Assembly: GCA_946611795.1 (NCBI GenBank)
Contig: CAMOEC010000004.1
Span: forward strand, 1 to 45,192
Direction: 5' to 3'
Length of the DNA: 45,192 nt
Source of the DNA: an uncultured bacterium
GTDB taxonomy: Bacteria > Patescibacteriota > Gracilibacteria > Absconditabacterales > Absconditicoccaceae
Part shown: in pieces, positions 12,076 through 25,051 of the stretch
How the letters are laid out: each line of letters begins with the position of its first letter
Numbering within the stretch: position 1 is the stretch's first letter
Notes under the pieces: generated by a model
The model's input: only the letters and a program-made list of their open reading frames with translations
Told to the model about the DNA's origin: nothing
Databases searched by the model: none
Translations under genes and position numbers: made by a program

Positions 12076-13354
12076 ATTTAACAACTTCTCATATTCCTCA
12101 ATCTACAATATGATATTCCGCACATTTTCAGTTCTTTGAATATGGTGCATGAAATACTTTACTATTACTTTCATAAAGAAGATAAGAATCTCAATATATC
12201 GTTCCAATTCTAGTAAATCCATCTTCTCATCATAATTTATAGATATTACTTTCTGACCAAGTCTTTTTATCTCAAATTGATACAATAGTTTCTAATTCAT
12301 CTCATCAATCAATATTTTCAAAATAGATATCTACAAATAATCAGTCTCTTAATGTGTTATCTTCATCAACAATATTATTAGTAAAATCGAGAATAAAATT
12401 ATATCATTTGTCTCAATTAACTCAGAGAATCTGTGATCAATTTGGACTATTAACTCAAATACGGAAGAATTCATCTTTTCAATCATTATTTAAATCAATG
12501 TTAATTTCTTCTGATCTAAATTCTTCCTTTAATCAAATGTAATCATTATAAATTCAGTCTTTCAATCAATAAATTATTTGGCTAGGCATATCAGGAGCTA
12601 AATATCATGTATTTATGCTGCATCAAGTATATTTATATTCATTTACAGTATATCAATAAAAGCTTCATGGATTCTTACTAATATGATAAGTTAAATTACA
12701 TTCCCCTATATCATAATTTTCTTTCTCTTGAAGAAAATCATCGAAATAACTTGCAGTAACTTCTATATCTTTATCTGATGCTTGACTGATACTATCGATT
12801 TCAAATGATGTTGCTCTTCATTTATTCCCTATCAAATCTGATCAATAGTATTTATAATTAAATAATAAATAGTTATCTCAACTTAGAATTAATCAATCAA
12901 CATTTAAGTCTCCTCAATTATTTACACTTTCTCAAACACTATCTTCTAAGATTTTATTTAAATCAGATCTTTTATATCCTACTTTAAAGTCTTGATTATT
13001 AATAACAACTCAATCATGAATATCTCATCAATTAACATATAAGGTTTCATCAAGTATCGGATAAACAGGATAATCTGATGCTTCCATGGGATTCTCATAT
13101 TTATCCATATAGTTATTATTTAAGATATTGAAGATAAATCTTCATTTTTGATGATTACTAGCTAACGGCTTATTCCGAATATCAGCTTTATCATTTTCTA
13201 TATCTATAACTCATTCTAATAAATACGATAACTTAGAATATTCATATCATGTAATTTCAGAATTTTCTGTATAGTTAATCTCTGTATCAATTTTACTACA
13301 TCAATAAAATAATACAGATACAAATAAAACGAATAAGCTTAATTTTTTATTCAT
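12074..13354 (-). CDS. Putative secreted lipoprotein
   Basis: MNKKLSLFVLFVSVLFYGCSK lipobox-like start; 427-codon minus frame with TGA=Gly. Confidence 0.6.
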
Positions 13355-13481
13355 TCTAAGCAGATTATAAGATAAACAAAAATATAATAGAAAAACTTAT
13401 CTGCTTTTCAATAAATGATTTTGTTGTTGAACTTACTAATTCCTTTACTATAAAATAGTTACTTTTATATTCAGTTTTCAT

Positions 13482-15938
13482 ATGAAAATACTTAAAGCAT
13501 TATTCCTATTACCTTTATTCTTATTATTTTGAAATATATCAAATGCTAATTTTGATATTTCAAATTATGAGATAAAATGAGATATAAAAATTGATTGAAC
13601 TATTGATGTTAATGAAAAAATAGATGCCAATTTTTATTCTCAGATGCACTGAATTGAAAGAATCTTAAGTAGATATTATTCTGTTGGAAATTTAGAGTTC
13701 CAAGTCTTCTATGATAATATTAAAGTAAATAATGATAATTTTACTACCTATGATGAATATTGAGATACTGTTGTAAGGATTTGAGATGCAGATAAATATG
13801 TTTTTGGTGATCATAAGTATGATATTGATTATTCAATGTACTGAGTTATAAGAAATTTCTCATGAATGTGATATTCAGAACTCTATTGGAATCCTATCTG
13901 ATATGATCGAGATCAAGTTATTAAAAATCCTAAAGTTGAATTAGCTTTGCCAAAGCCTTATACGTGATTAAGTAAAGAAGATTTTATCGTTTCTCTATGA
14001 TATACTGATTATTATAATATCGATGAATTTCCTTGAGAGATCTCTCGAGATGAGAATAAAATTACAATTATTTATACCTGAGAATTGTCTGAATATAATT
14101 GAATCACCTTAGCAATAAAATTTTCTAATGGATATTTTGAATATAATCATGAGAAACAGTCTCAACTCTTTGTATGATATGTGAATGATTATGATGTTGA
14201 AAATAATAAAATATATTGAGTAGTTCATAAATCTTGAAGTATAGATTTTAAGAATACATTAGATTTAATAATATATCAACCAATTGAATATTTTGAGTGA
14301 ATTATTCCATATAAGTTTTTATATAATTCTGAATATTTTTTAACACTGTTAAGCGGTTTTAAAATCAATTGAAAACCATTTGAATATAAAGACTACGGAA
14401 CTGAATATTATAACCAATATTTTGATTTAAGAGAGTTCAGTTGAGATGATAAGCTAACAGCTGAATATTCTATGTATGGACTTGTTAAGCCTTTTACATG
14501 AGAAGATGAAAACTGGACGAATAAAATATATCTTCCATTACCAATATTTAATTTAAATGAAAAATCAAAAAATATAGAATTAGAATTGGAGTTCCCCAAA
14601 GACGAATTTCCTGACATTTGTTCATGAATATATAGAGAAGATATCGATATTATTGTGTCAGATAAAAAGATGAATATCGATAAATTCTATGATGATTGAT
14701 GAATTCTATCATGTGATAATAATATTCTCTATTTTAATGGCAGTTGAATGTTTGATAAGGATGTTAATTTCTGAATAAGTTTGCCTAATATTTGATTTGA
14801 ATTAAATGATGAAATTCTTTGAGCCCTTGAAGCTCTTTGAACTTGAGAAGACTATTATAATGATGAATTGAATAATCGACAATCGATCGCTTTTTTCTTC
14901 TGAATGATTCTAACTTGTTGATGATTTACATGGTTCATGAACAGAAGATATTCGATTTTATGATCGAAAAAACAAAAATATATTGTTCAATATGATGCTC
15001 CAAAATGAATGGATTCACCCGAAGCTTGAGTAATAATAGATGATGTCGTTGATTGAAAAGATATTACAGCTTTAATATATCAGCGAGCAGCATTAAAATA
15101 TATTAAAATCTTCTCTGAAATTGATAATAAAAAATTCTATATCAAAAAACTGAAAAGTCTTCCAAGTTCAGCTAAAAAATACCAAGTTGAGTTTTTTAAT
15201 AGCTTATTTAAAAATAGTGATGAATATCATTTTATAAAAGATTCAGATACATTATATAAACAAGTTTCCAAGGCTAAAAAGTGATTAACATCATATATTG
15301 ACTCAGAAAAATGGTATGTATCAAAATTGGATTATGTAGCTTGAGAAAAGACTGCCTTTAAAACTACAAATAAAACTTATGTTTGATGTAGTGTATTCAT
15401 GTGGTTAGTTCTATATACTTGTGTAGTAACTGCTATTAACTCTTATCTAAAACCTGTATGGTCTTGAAATATTTTAGTTTGTGTTTTATGAATTATTTTT
15501 ATTCTCTTTGCCTATAAATCAAGAGATAGAGCAGTCTATACAGATAAATGAAATGAACTACATAATCATTGTCTTTGATATAGAGAATTCTTAATGAAGG
15601 TAGATAAGAAAAAATTCGAAGCTCTTACCAAAGAAGATCCATTGTTTGTTGAAAAAGCACTTCCGTATGCTGTTGTATTCTGAGTACAAACACAGTTTAT
15701 TAAAAATATTACTCCAGAAGATATTTCGTATTTTGATTGAGATTTAGATTCTCTACTTAACTCAATTAGTTATATTAATAAATCTGTGAACTATTATCCA
15801 TATTCATATTCTTCATCAAGTTATTCATGATGAGGGTATTCATATTCTTCATCAAGCTGACATAGTTCATGATCATCATTTGGTTGATGATATTCAAGCT
15901 GATGATGAGGTGGCTGATGATGAGGTAGGGGATGGTAG
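13482..15938 (+). CDS. DUF2207-like membrane protein with Gly/Ser-rich C-terminus
   Basis: 819-codon frame; signal peptide, TM segments, tail YSSSSGHSSGSSFGGGYSSGGGGGGGGGRGW largely encoded by TGA. Confidence 0.7.
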
Positions 15939-15966
15939 AGTAGTAGTTATTCCTTAGAAATAAACA

Positions 15967-15998
15967 GGGCTATACTAGATAATTTAGTATAGCTTTTT
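15967..15998 (+). terminator. Intrinsic terminator
   Basis: GCTATACTA-gataat-TTAGTATAGC followed by T-run. Confidence 0.85.
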
Positions 15999-16078
15999 TT
16001 GTTAATATTTAGTCGATCAAAATTTGCAAAAAAACCAGTTTCCATTTATAATTAAGTGTTTATAAAATAATTAAATAA

Positions 16079-19066
16079 ATGGAAGTTTTAGGGCCAAATG
16101 ATTCAGCTGATAAATTTAGAGAAAAATTAAGAAGAATTAGGGAATATCTTAATTCACTTTCTGTTAAAAGGAATAGGACGAAAAGGAAAAAGGTAGAAGA
16201 TGATATTAATGAACAAATAGAAGAAGTTTTTGATAAAAATTCTTCAAAAAAACAAGAAGATTCTTTTAGCGATAAATGAAATCAGTGAGAAGACGAAAGA
16301 GAAGATGGATGAGAAGAATCTGATAATGATTGAGAAGAGAATTCTGAAAATAACGGATGAGATAACAACTCATGAGATTTAGATACTGAAGAATGAGATG
16401 ACGAATGAGATGAAGAATGAAACCAATGATCACAAAGTTGAAATGGATGATGAAATTGATGAAAACAATGAAAAAGTAGTAAGTCTAAATCAAAAGAAAA
16501 TAAGTCAGAATTTGAAACTCCTCCTGAAGACAGAGACGAATATATACCACAGGATTCTGAAATCTGAGAAGCAATGGGGGAACAATCAAGATTCGCTGAA
16601 ATTTATCCAGCATTTTTATGATATTACACTCAATGAAAAAAATCATATTTTAACAGAGAAACAAATCTTTGGTCTAAAAGAAAAACACTTTCTCAATTAA
16701 CACATAAGTTACCAGAATGAACAAAAAAGTATGCTTATACTTGAGTAATTACTAAATGAATTAATGCAATACCTCTTCCTGATTTAGCTTGGCCTGATAC
16801 TTCAACTCTTCATTCTACATGAAAATCAGCTCCTGAATTTCATGTAGATCAAAATGGTTGTGTATATCTTGTTAGTAATGAAAAACAATTTGTAAGTTTT
16901 AATTTCTGATTAAATCAACACGATAATACTAAAGCTCCAGTAAGTGCTGATTCTGATAAAATTATCTTTGATTCATTATCACAAGATACTCAAGAATTAT
17001 TAGATAATTTAAGATCTTCTTGAGCTAATCCACAGCAAATAGCTGCAGCTATCAAGTATTATATTATAAAAAACAAAAAATACTCAACTAAGGTACAATG
17101 AACATTAAGAAATAAATCAAATAGAGATACTTACATTAAGCATCTAGATGAATCTCCAATTCTAGAATGTTTTAGTGCTAATTCATTATTTGTTGCTTTA
17201 TGTAGGCAGTTGTGAGTACCAGCAAGATTAGTTGTTGGTCATATGGTTCAATCTAGCAATAAAGAATGAAAAGCTTGTCTTACTAAAAATGACTGACATG
17301 CCTGGTCTGAAATATGGGATGCATCACTATGATCTTGGTTAAGAGTTGATGCTACTCCAACAGAAAAAGAAGATTGAGAGAAATCAAATGAAAATGGACA
17401 AGAACAAAACGATAATCAAAATAATAATCAAAATGCAGATAATAATTTCTGAGATAATCAAAGTCAGTCTTGAGATAAATCTGATAAAAAGAGTAATTCA
17501 AATAGTGAAAATAATAGTAAAGAGTCTTCACAAAGCTGAGAATCACAAGACGGTAAATCTGAATCAAACAGTGAAAACACTTGAGAAAATAAGAATAGTG
17601 ATCCAGAAAAATGAGACGAATGATCTAAAAATTCTGACGCTCAAAATACTTGAGATTGAGAATCAACCGATAATACCTCACAAAGTGAAAACGCCTCAGA
17701 TTCTCAAGATAATGATTCACAATCAAATCAATCGGAGCAAGATCAAAAATGAAAAAAAACTTGAGATGAAAAAGAAAGTAAACAACAATGAAATTGAAAA
17801 GGTCAATTAATAGATGAAAGTGATGCTAAGCCAACAAAATCTCCATCTGAACTTTTAGATGAAATGATGGAAAAGGCTAAGGAAGATGATTTGATGAAAC
17901 AATCGGAAGAATTAAACGAGGTTCTTGATAAATTGGATAAAGCTAATTCAAAAGAAGACATAAAGAATATTCTCGATGAATCTAAACTTTCAGATTTTGC
18001 TAAGGATATGGTTGATAAAATCTGAAAAGACAAGATCTTAGAAGATGAAAGAAAAAATCTAGAAAAACTTGATGATGAATCTAAAATTGATGAAGCATTA
18101 AAAAACTCGTTACTAGATGAAGAATATAAACAAAAATTGAAAGAATATGCAAAACGTATGAAAGATAAAATAGCTGAAGAAAAAAGAAAAATGAAGAGTG
18201 AAATGGAGAAGTTATGATTTACAGAAAAAGAACTAGGATACTATAAAGAATATAAAGAACTTGAAGCTGAGGTTGAACCTGAAGTAAGAAAGCAAATTAA
18301 GGAACTACAAAAAATATTACCAGTACAATATCAAATACTAAGAAATGAGAATGATATTTACCGTAGTGGCCCACAAATAGATTGATGAAAACTAGTAGAA
18401 TTTGCCATTACTTGAGACCCATTAATCTTTAGAAGAAATCATGAAGTTCGTGAAAGTAATGAAATAAATATGTTTGAAACAATTATTATCGATACTTCAT
18501 GAAGTATGTGAAGAATTGATTATCCATGATCTATTCTAAGAGAATCTGTTAAGGCGGCTATTATTAGAGCAAAAGTACTAGAACATTTTAAAGTAGATTT
18601 CAGTATTGTCCTATTCTGAGATAGAGTTGATGAGGTGATGAGTTTCTGAGAAAAATTCTCATCTAAAAAGAAATGTTCAATACCAGCAAAATTAATGAGG
18701 TCTGCACATATATCATGATGAAACTCAAGAGAACCAATCTCCTACGTATATGAGAATATGTTAAAGCAATCAAGGAAAACTCGCTGAAAATCGTTCTGAA
18801 ATATCTCATTTATCTGAGATGGTGACCTTTATAACTGATCACGTAGGCAGGATTTAAAAGCAATGATAGATGATTTAAAGAAACGTTGATTCTGAGTTAC
18901 TGCATATTATATAAACGATTCATGGAGTAATCTAATAGGATATTACTTTGGTTCTCCTTCAGATTGATGAGCTGTGTATGCATGAAGTTCAAAAGAGTTG
19001 TCAAAAGAAATTGTGGAATCACATAAGACACATCTAAAGAAAAAAATAAGAAAATACATGAAATAA
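16079..19066 (+). CDS. Transglutaminase-like domain, acidic Gly/Ser/Asn-rich linkers, C-terminal vWA domain (995 aa)
   Basis: 996-codon frame with TGA=Gly. TGase triad: ECFSANSLFVALCRQLGVPARLVVGH (Cys ~17168), DGHAWSEIWD (His ~17297), LRVDATP (Asp ~17348). vWA MIDAS IIIDTSGSMG at ~18485-18511. Confidence 0.85.
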
Positions 19067-19091
19067 TTATTTTATATACTATATTAAAAAA

Positions 19092-22000
19092 ATGGAATAT
19101 ATTGAAGAATGAGCAAAAGAGGAACTATTTGATATTAAAAAACAAAAATTGGAAGCAGTTGATAAATGAACGATTGAAAATTTACAAAGATTATGTGCAT
19201 TAAGTTTTGCTCCTGGATACGACTCTGTGCCTTCATTTATTAAAGAATTAGGAATTCGTGATAAAGATTACTACGAATTAAGTATGCAAAATTCAAAGTT
19301 ACCAATTGTGTTCCCCGAGTGTGCAAAGCAATTACAAGATTGAGTTAATAGCTATTGAAAACCAATATATTTAACTAAAAAAGGTGATATTTCAAAAAAA
19401 TCTATCCCTTTGTTTAAAATAGATAAAGCATATAAAAAAGAATGAAAATATTATATCTATACGAGTGAGTGATATTTACTCTCAGTAAATATAAGTGATT
19501 TTGAAAATAAATGATTAAAGGCTTCAACATTAAGCTTCGTTTGAATTCAACTTCCATATTGAGATGTCTTCGGGAAAACTTGTAAAAAAATAATTTCAAA
19601 TAATGCTAAATTTGAAAGTTGAAATGACTGATTTATTCACGCATATTCTTGAGCACAATATGATGAACATGAATATCAATTCCCTTGAGATGAAGTGTTT
19701 CAAATAGATAGCTCAAGTATATTAATAAGTGAATGATGAATGCTTCATCAATATAAAAATGGTGCATGATATAAAAAAATGGAAGTATATGATGTTCCAT
19801 TTAAGTGAATAAAACAAATGTTCGTAGATAAGAAGAAAAACTTTTTATTCGTAGTGAATGAAACCGAAGACTGATCAAAGTTACATATTATAAATTTCTA
19901 TGATTTTTCTAAAAATAAACAAATTAACGAAATCTATCAAATTAACGATGTTACTGACGTTGTTTGAATTGATGAAAAATGATGATTCTTCTGTAAAACT
20001 TCAAATTGAAATATAGATTACTATTGGAGTACAATTGAAAATTTTAGAACTAATTTTTTCGTAGGTGATGAGGATAAAATTCCATGAAAATTAATATATC
20101 CAAAAGAAGCTAAAGTAACTGAATTAAATGATAATTGAAAAAATGTATTATTAAAATCATTAGAAAATTGAGAAATATCTATTTCACTTGATGATGATAC
20201 TGAAGATGAAACTGATAAATTAGATAACTCTATAATTGAAAAGATTTGGGAATTAGAATTTGATATTAATTGATCTAAAACTTCATTAAAAGACTTATTT
20301 AATTCAGCAACTGATGAAAAATCAATAACAATAGTTTATCACATATTTGAAAAGATAAAGAAAAATCCTGATATTATAAAATATGAATGAGTTTTAAAAT
20401 GAATGGAAAGAAAAATCGTTGAAAAGAAGAATAAGATTATTCTTGAATCAATATTTTCAGAACTTGATAATTTGGCAGAGAAATTGTGAACTTCAAGTGA
20501 TATTGCAACATTAATAACAATTCAAGATAGATTAAAAGATATCAAGAAAAAAAGAAAAAATATTCAAGCATGAATAGTAAAACAAGATAAAGATCTTGAT
20601 GATTTATTAAATCTTGTTAACGATAGAATAAAAGATTATCAAGAAGAACACAAAGATGAATACCAAGAAGTAGTTGATGATAACTTAGATAGAATATCAG
20701 AAATCCTAAAAGATATTAGAAACGCAATCGATATTTCATCTATTTATGAGAATCCAATATATGAATCAACAAGAAAACTTATTATATCAATGGATGCTGA
20801 AACCAGAGATACTTACAATAAAAAGCTTAAAGACTTAATTAATAAAAGAAGAGATGAAATTAGAGCAGAATCAGTTAAACAAAAGAAAGATGAACAAGAT
20901 AGAGTAGAAAAATTAAAAAGAGATATTGAAGATGATATAGATCAAGTTAAAGAAACTTTAGAAGATATTGAAAATATTGAGGCTATTGAACAATTTAAAG
21001 AATCTGATGCTTTTGTTCAACAAATCAAAGAATCGCTAAAAGGAATTCCATCAACTGATGCACAAAAATTAGACTTAAAATTAGATAGAATTTTTAGTGA
21101 AAGAATATTTAAACTAAGATTATGAGCAGAAGAATCAAAATGAGTAATTCAAAATCTAGATGCTTACTGAATAGATACTGCTCTCTATTATAATGAAGAT
21201 TGATCTGAAAAAATAGAATGGAAGATTACTTGAGATGAAAAAGCAAATTGAAAAATCTCACTAATTGTTAAAATTATGAACTGAGAGACTCATGAATATA
21301 ATAAAACATTATATCTTTCAGATGCAGAAAAATTTGAAGATGTATTAATTAGAGATTATCCAATTAAATTTGAAATGACAACCGATGAATTCAGAATCTT
21401 CAATAAGAAACTTTCAAGATGGAAAAAATCATGAAAAGAAGAATTGAATAACTTAGTTAAAAGATATCATGATGAGAAGCAACAAGAAGAAAAAGCAAGA
21501 TTATTGAAGGAGTTAAATGATATGAAAGAATATTATAAAGACGCAAGATATACAGAACTCTTTATTCAAAGACTTATAAAAGAACAGAAACTTAATCCAA
21601 GGTCTAAAGTCCCTCCATATGATCCTGATTATATCGTTCTTGATGAAGAAAAAGAGATATTAAAAACATTATCAGCAAGACTTGCAGACCAGAAACAAAA
21701 TAGTTGAATAGAAATTCTTGAATGATGACCATGATTATGAAAAACAGTAATGTGTGAATTCTTGGCTAATGTTACAAACAGAGAAATTATTAGAGTTCAA
21801 TGTAGTAAAATGGATCCAAATGATATGTTTTTTGCTCCTACATTAAAGAAAAATAATTCTAGTTATGAACAAGCTGATTGGGTTAGATTAATGCAAAAAC
21901 CTGGAACAATAATCCTATTCGATGAAATAGATAAGTTAAATGATCAATGTTTTGAAAGATTACACTCACTATTTGATAGAAGTAGATCAGTATATCACTG

Positions 22001-22529
22001 ACATTTATGAACAATAAAAGCGAATCCTGATTGTTTATTCTTATGAACAAGAAACTCATATGATAGATTAAGTAACCCAATACTTTCAAGATGAAGGATA
22101 TTACAAATAAATTACCCTTGAGAATTAAATGAAGCGTTTAAAATTTCAAAATATACAGCAAATCCTGTTCTTAAAAAGATGAGTTATGAAGAATTTGAAA
22201 TGTTATATGATAAATATGTAACTCGTTGAGAAATGGCACCTTCAAGTGCTCAAGAAAAAACTATTTATGATTTAGTTATAAATATTAATCACTTATTAAA
22301 TATCTTTAATAGTTTGAGAGAATTATATTCAAGTGATACCCCATTTGCTTTCGAACTTTCTTATAGAGATGCAAGACAAATCTTTGTTGATTATAATTCA
22401 AAATGAGACTTTAAATCTGCATTAGAAAGTGTCTTGATACCAAAAGCAAGATGAGCTGTTGTAGATCCTGAAGAGAAGAAAGAACAAGAAGAAATGGTAA
22501 GAGATGCAATAAGTAATGAAATGTGATAA
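19092..22529 (+). CDS. Large protein with repetitive N-terminal region, coiled-coil middle and C-terminal MoxR-like AAA+ ATPase (1145 aa)
   Basis: Walker A IEILEGGPGLGKT (~21723-21746), Walker B TIILFDEID (~21909-21929), sensor-1 LFLGTRNSYDRLSNPILSR; frame continuous with TGA=Gly. Confidence 0.85.
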
Positions 22530-22544
22530 TTGATGAATGATAAG

Positions 22545-22571
22545 AAAGAAAGGTTTTAAGCCTTTCTTTTT
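22545..22571 (+). terminator. Intrinsic terminator after AAA+ gene
   Basis: GAAAGAAAGG-ttttaag-CCTTTCTTTTT. Confidence 0.8.
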
Positions 22572-22683
22572 AAAATAAATTATTACAAAAAATGAAATAA
22601 TCAAAGAAGCTCAGAACTTCAATAATTTAATATTATTTAATAATTGTATATTTATAAAGGAAATTTATCAAAAGACTTCCCGA

Positions 22684-22824
22684 TTAATCGTTTTCTTCAA
22701 ATCTTTTCTTCTGCTCTTCAAGTCTACAAAGTGTTTCAAATAGACATCAAGAACATCTTTCGATAACTAATCATTTTTTACATAAGTTTGATTTAGTTTC
22801 TTGAGTTGCTTCATAAGACTCCAT
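22684..22824 (-). CDS. Small cysteine-rich protein (46 aa)
   Basis: MESYEATQETKSNLCKKGLVIERCSGCLFETLCRLEEQKKRFEEND with TGA=Gly. Confidence 0.45.
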
Positions 22825-23016
22825 AATAACGAGGTTAAGAAATGAATGACCTAATTTCTACAAAACGAAAGTAAAAAGTCAAAAGAATTTAAACAATATT
22901 TAAATAGATAAATAAATGTTTTTAAAGAAAAAATTATAAAATTATTTACATTTTTACTTGAATATGGATGATAACATTAATATATTATTACTTGCTCAAC
23001 TAAAAAAAATTAAAAT

Positions 23017-23196
23017 ATGAGAAAAGATCCAATTCAGAAAAAAGCTCAGAGAAAAGCTGAGCAACGCAGAGTACAGATGGAGAAAGAGAAAAGGGAGCAG
23101 AAGCGCCGTAGGCTCCTGGGTTTAGAATCCAAGAATGAGTCCACAAAACGGCTCGCAACAATCCTTAACAACATTTCTGTTAAGAAGGTTGTTTAA
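23017..23196 (+). CDS. UGA-free cassette ORF B, basic 59-aa protein
   Basis: MRKDPIQKKAQRKAEQRRVQMEKEKREQKRRRLLGLESKNESTKRLATILNNISVKKVV; includes CGC and CGG; own terminator; just below the ORF track length cutoff. Confidence 0.65.
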   Translation: MRKDPIQKKAQRKAEQRRVQMEKEKREQKRRRLLGLESKNESTKRLATILNNISVKKVV

Positions 23197-23212
23197 CTCT
23201 CTCCATTTAAAG

Positions 23213-23245
23213 TCCAGATATGGTTCACTATCTGGATTTTTTTTT
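23213..23245 (+). terminator. Intrinsic terminator of cassette B
   Basis: TCCAGATA-tggttcac-TATCTGGA followed by T-run. Confidence 0.85.
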
Positions 23246-23310
23246 AACCAATTCTTGAAGATAAAAACAATTTTACTATAGTAATTACATCTTTAAAAAA
23301 TAACTACATA

Positions 23311-24519
23311 ATGCTTTTAGTATGAGATATCCACCTTTCAGCAAAAATTAAGGATAAGGTCCTTAACCAGATTAAATCTTTTATTGAATCTAAACCTGAA
23401 GAAAATAATATAATTTTCTTATGAGATTATGTTTATCATTTTAGTTATGATAGAAAGGCACTTTTAGAACTCTTTCAATTATTTCTAGAATTATATAAAC
23501 AATGAAAAACATTATATATTCTTTCATGAAATCATGACTGGCTATGAGAGAATTTTGTTTTTGAAGAGTGAAAAAAAGTATTTGATTTGCTCCAATGATG
23601 AACATGAACTATTCATTTTATAACTAAGCCTTGGCTTACAGAAATAGAATCAGAAAAAATATTATTTATGCCTTTTTGCTTGGATTTACATGAAGATGAA
23701 TATGAAGTATACGAAAATTGAAAGAATCCTTTAACTGAAACTTTATTAGAATCTAAAGATAAAAACGAAGTATTCTCAGGAAAAGTTAACCAACTATTAA
23801 ATGGTTTTATTAAAAAAGAATGAAAACTAACAATAATACACCATTATTATACTAATAAAACAAAATTTCCAGGATATCGTTCTCAATTTACATATAAAGA
23901 TATAGCGCTATCAGATACTTTGTTAGAAAATAGAGATCTAACATTTATTTCAGGGCATCTTCATGCTCCTTTTGTTCTTCGAAATTATCTTTGTACTTGA
24001 AGTATTCGGCCTACATCTTCATTAGAATCAAATCAGTTAAAATGATTCTTTAAATATTCTAAATGAAATTTCTCATTTTATGCAAGACAGCCACTACATT
24101 ATATAGAAACAGAAAACATCTGAGCAACCAATGAAGAGAATATGCAAAGTATTTATAGGCAATATACTCAACAACTAAAAACAATATTATCTTCATCATC
24201 TCAATTAAAACTTAATGATTTTGAAGTTCCAGAATTAAATATAAATGATATCTCATTAACTTTAAAAGTAAAAGAACTTGATTTTAATAAAATAGATGAA
24301 GTATTATCACCTGCATTAAGAGAAAAACTAACAGACTTTAGATTGAAAAAAGATACAAAACAAGTTGATGATCTTATTGAAAAACTATGAAGACCTGATG
24401 AAGAAAAGTTACAAACTTTTGGATGATGGCAAGAATTATTAAAAGATTATATTAAAAACAAGTTTCCAAACGAATACTCAGATTATGAGAAAATATTAAG
24501 AGAATTAAAAGTTATTTAG
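23311..24519 (+). CDS. Metallophosphoesterase (DNA repair exonuclease-like)
   Basis: LLVGDIHLSAK...IIFLGDYVYHF...ILSGNHDW...FISGHLHAP; 403 codons. Confidence 0.8.
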
Positions 24520-24535
24520 TTAACTATTAAAAAAT

Positions 24536-25048
24536 ATGGCAAAAGTATTATTTATTGTTGCAAATAATTGATTCCAAGATAATGAGTTTTGAATTCCATA
24601 TAAAACACTTACAGCACAATGACATGAATGTGAAGTAGCTTCATGAAAATGATGATATTGTAGGTGAGTATTTTGAAAAGAAATAGAAAATACTAAAAGG
24701 CTAGATGAAGTAAGTGCATTAGATTATGATCTATTAGTATTCGTTGGATGATGATGAGCAGAAAACCAATATTTTAATGATGAAACATATCTCTCATTAG
24801 CAAAGCAATGAAAAGCAATTGCTGCAATCTGTATAGCTCCAACTATTTTATCCTATTCAGGAATATTTAATTGAAAAGAAGTAACTTGATGGGATGATTG
24901 AGAAAAAACTCAAATTTCTCAAATAGAGAAGAATTGAGGAATATTTAAATATGAAGAGGTTACTCAGGACTGAAAAATAATAACAGCAAATTGACCTGAA
25001 GCTGCCACAAAATTTGCACGAAAACTTGTAGATTTCTTAAATCATTAG
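24536..25048 (+). CDS. DJ-1/PfpI family protein
   Basis: MAKVLFIVANNGFQDNEFGIPYKTL...YDLLVFVGGGGAENQYF...AAICIAPTILSYSG. Confidence 0.8.
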
Positions 25049-25051
25049 AAA

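Noticed and set aside
16398-17810. Off-frame ORFs 16398..16700 and 17346..17810
   Set aside because: They are in the +1 frame of the TGase-vWA gene within low-complexity linkers; their openness follows from codon composition.
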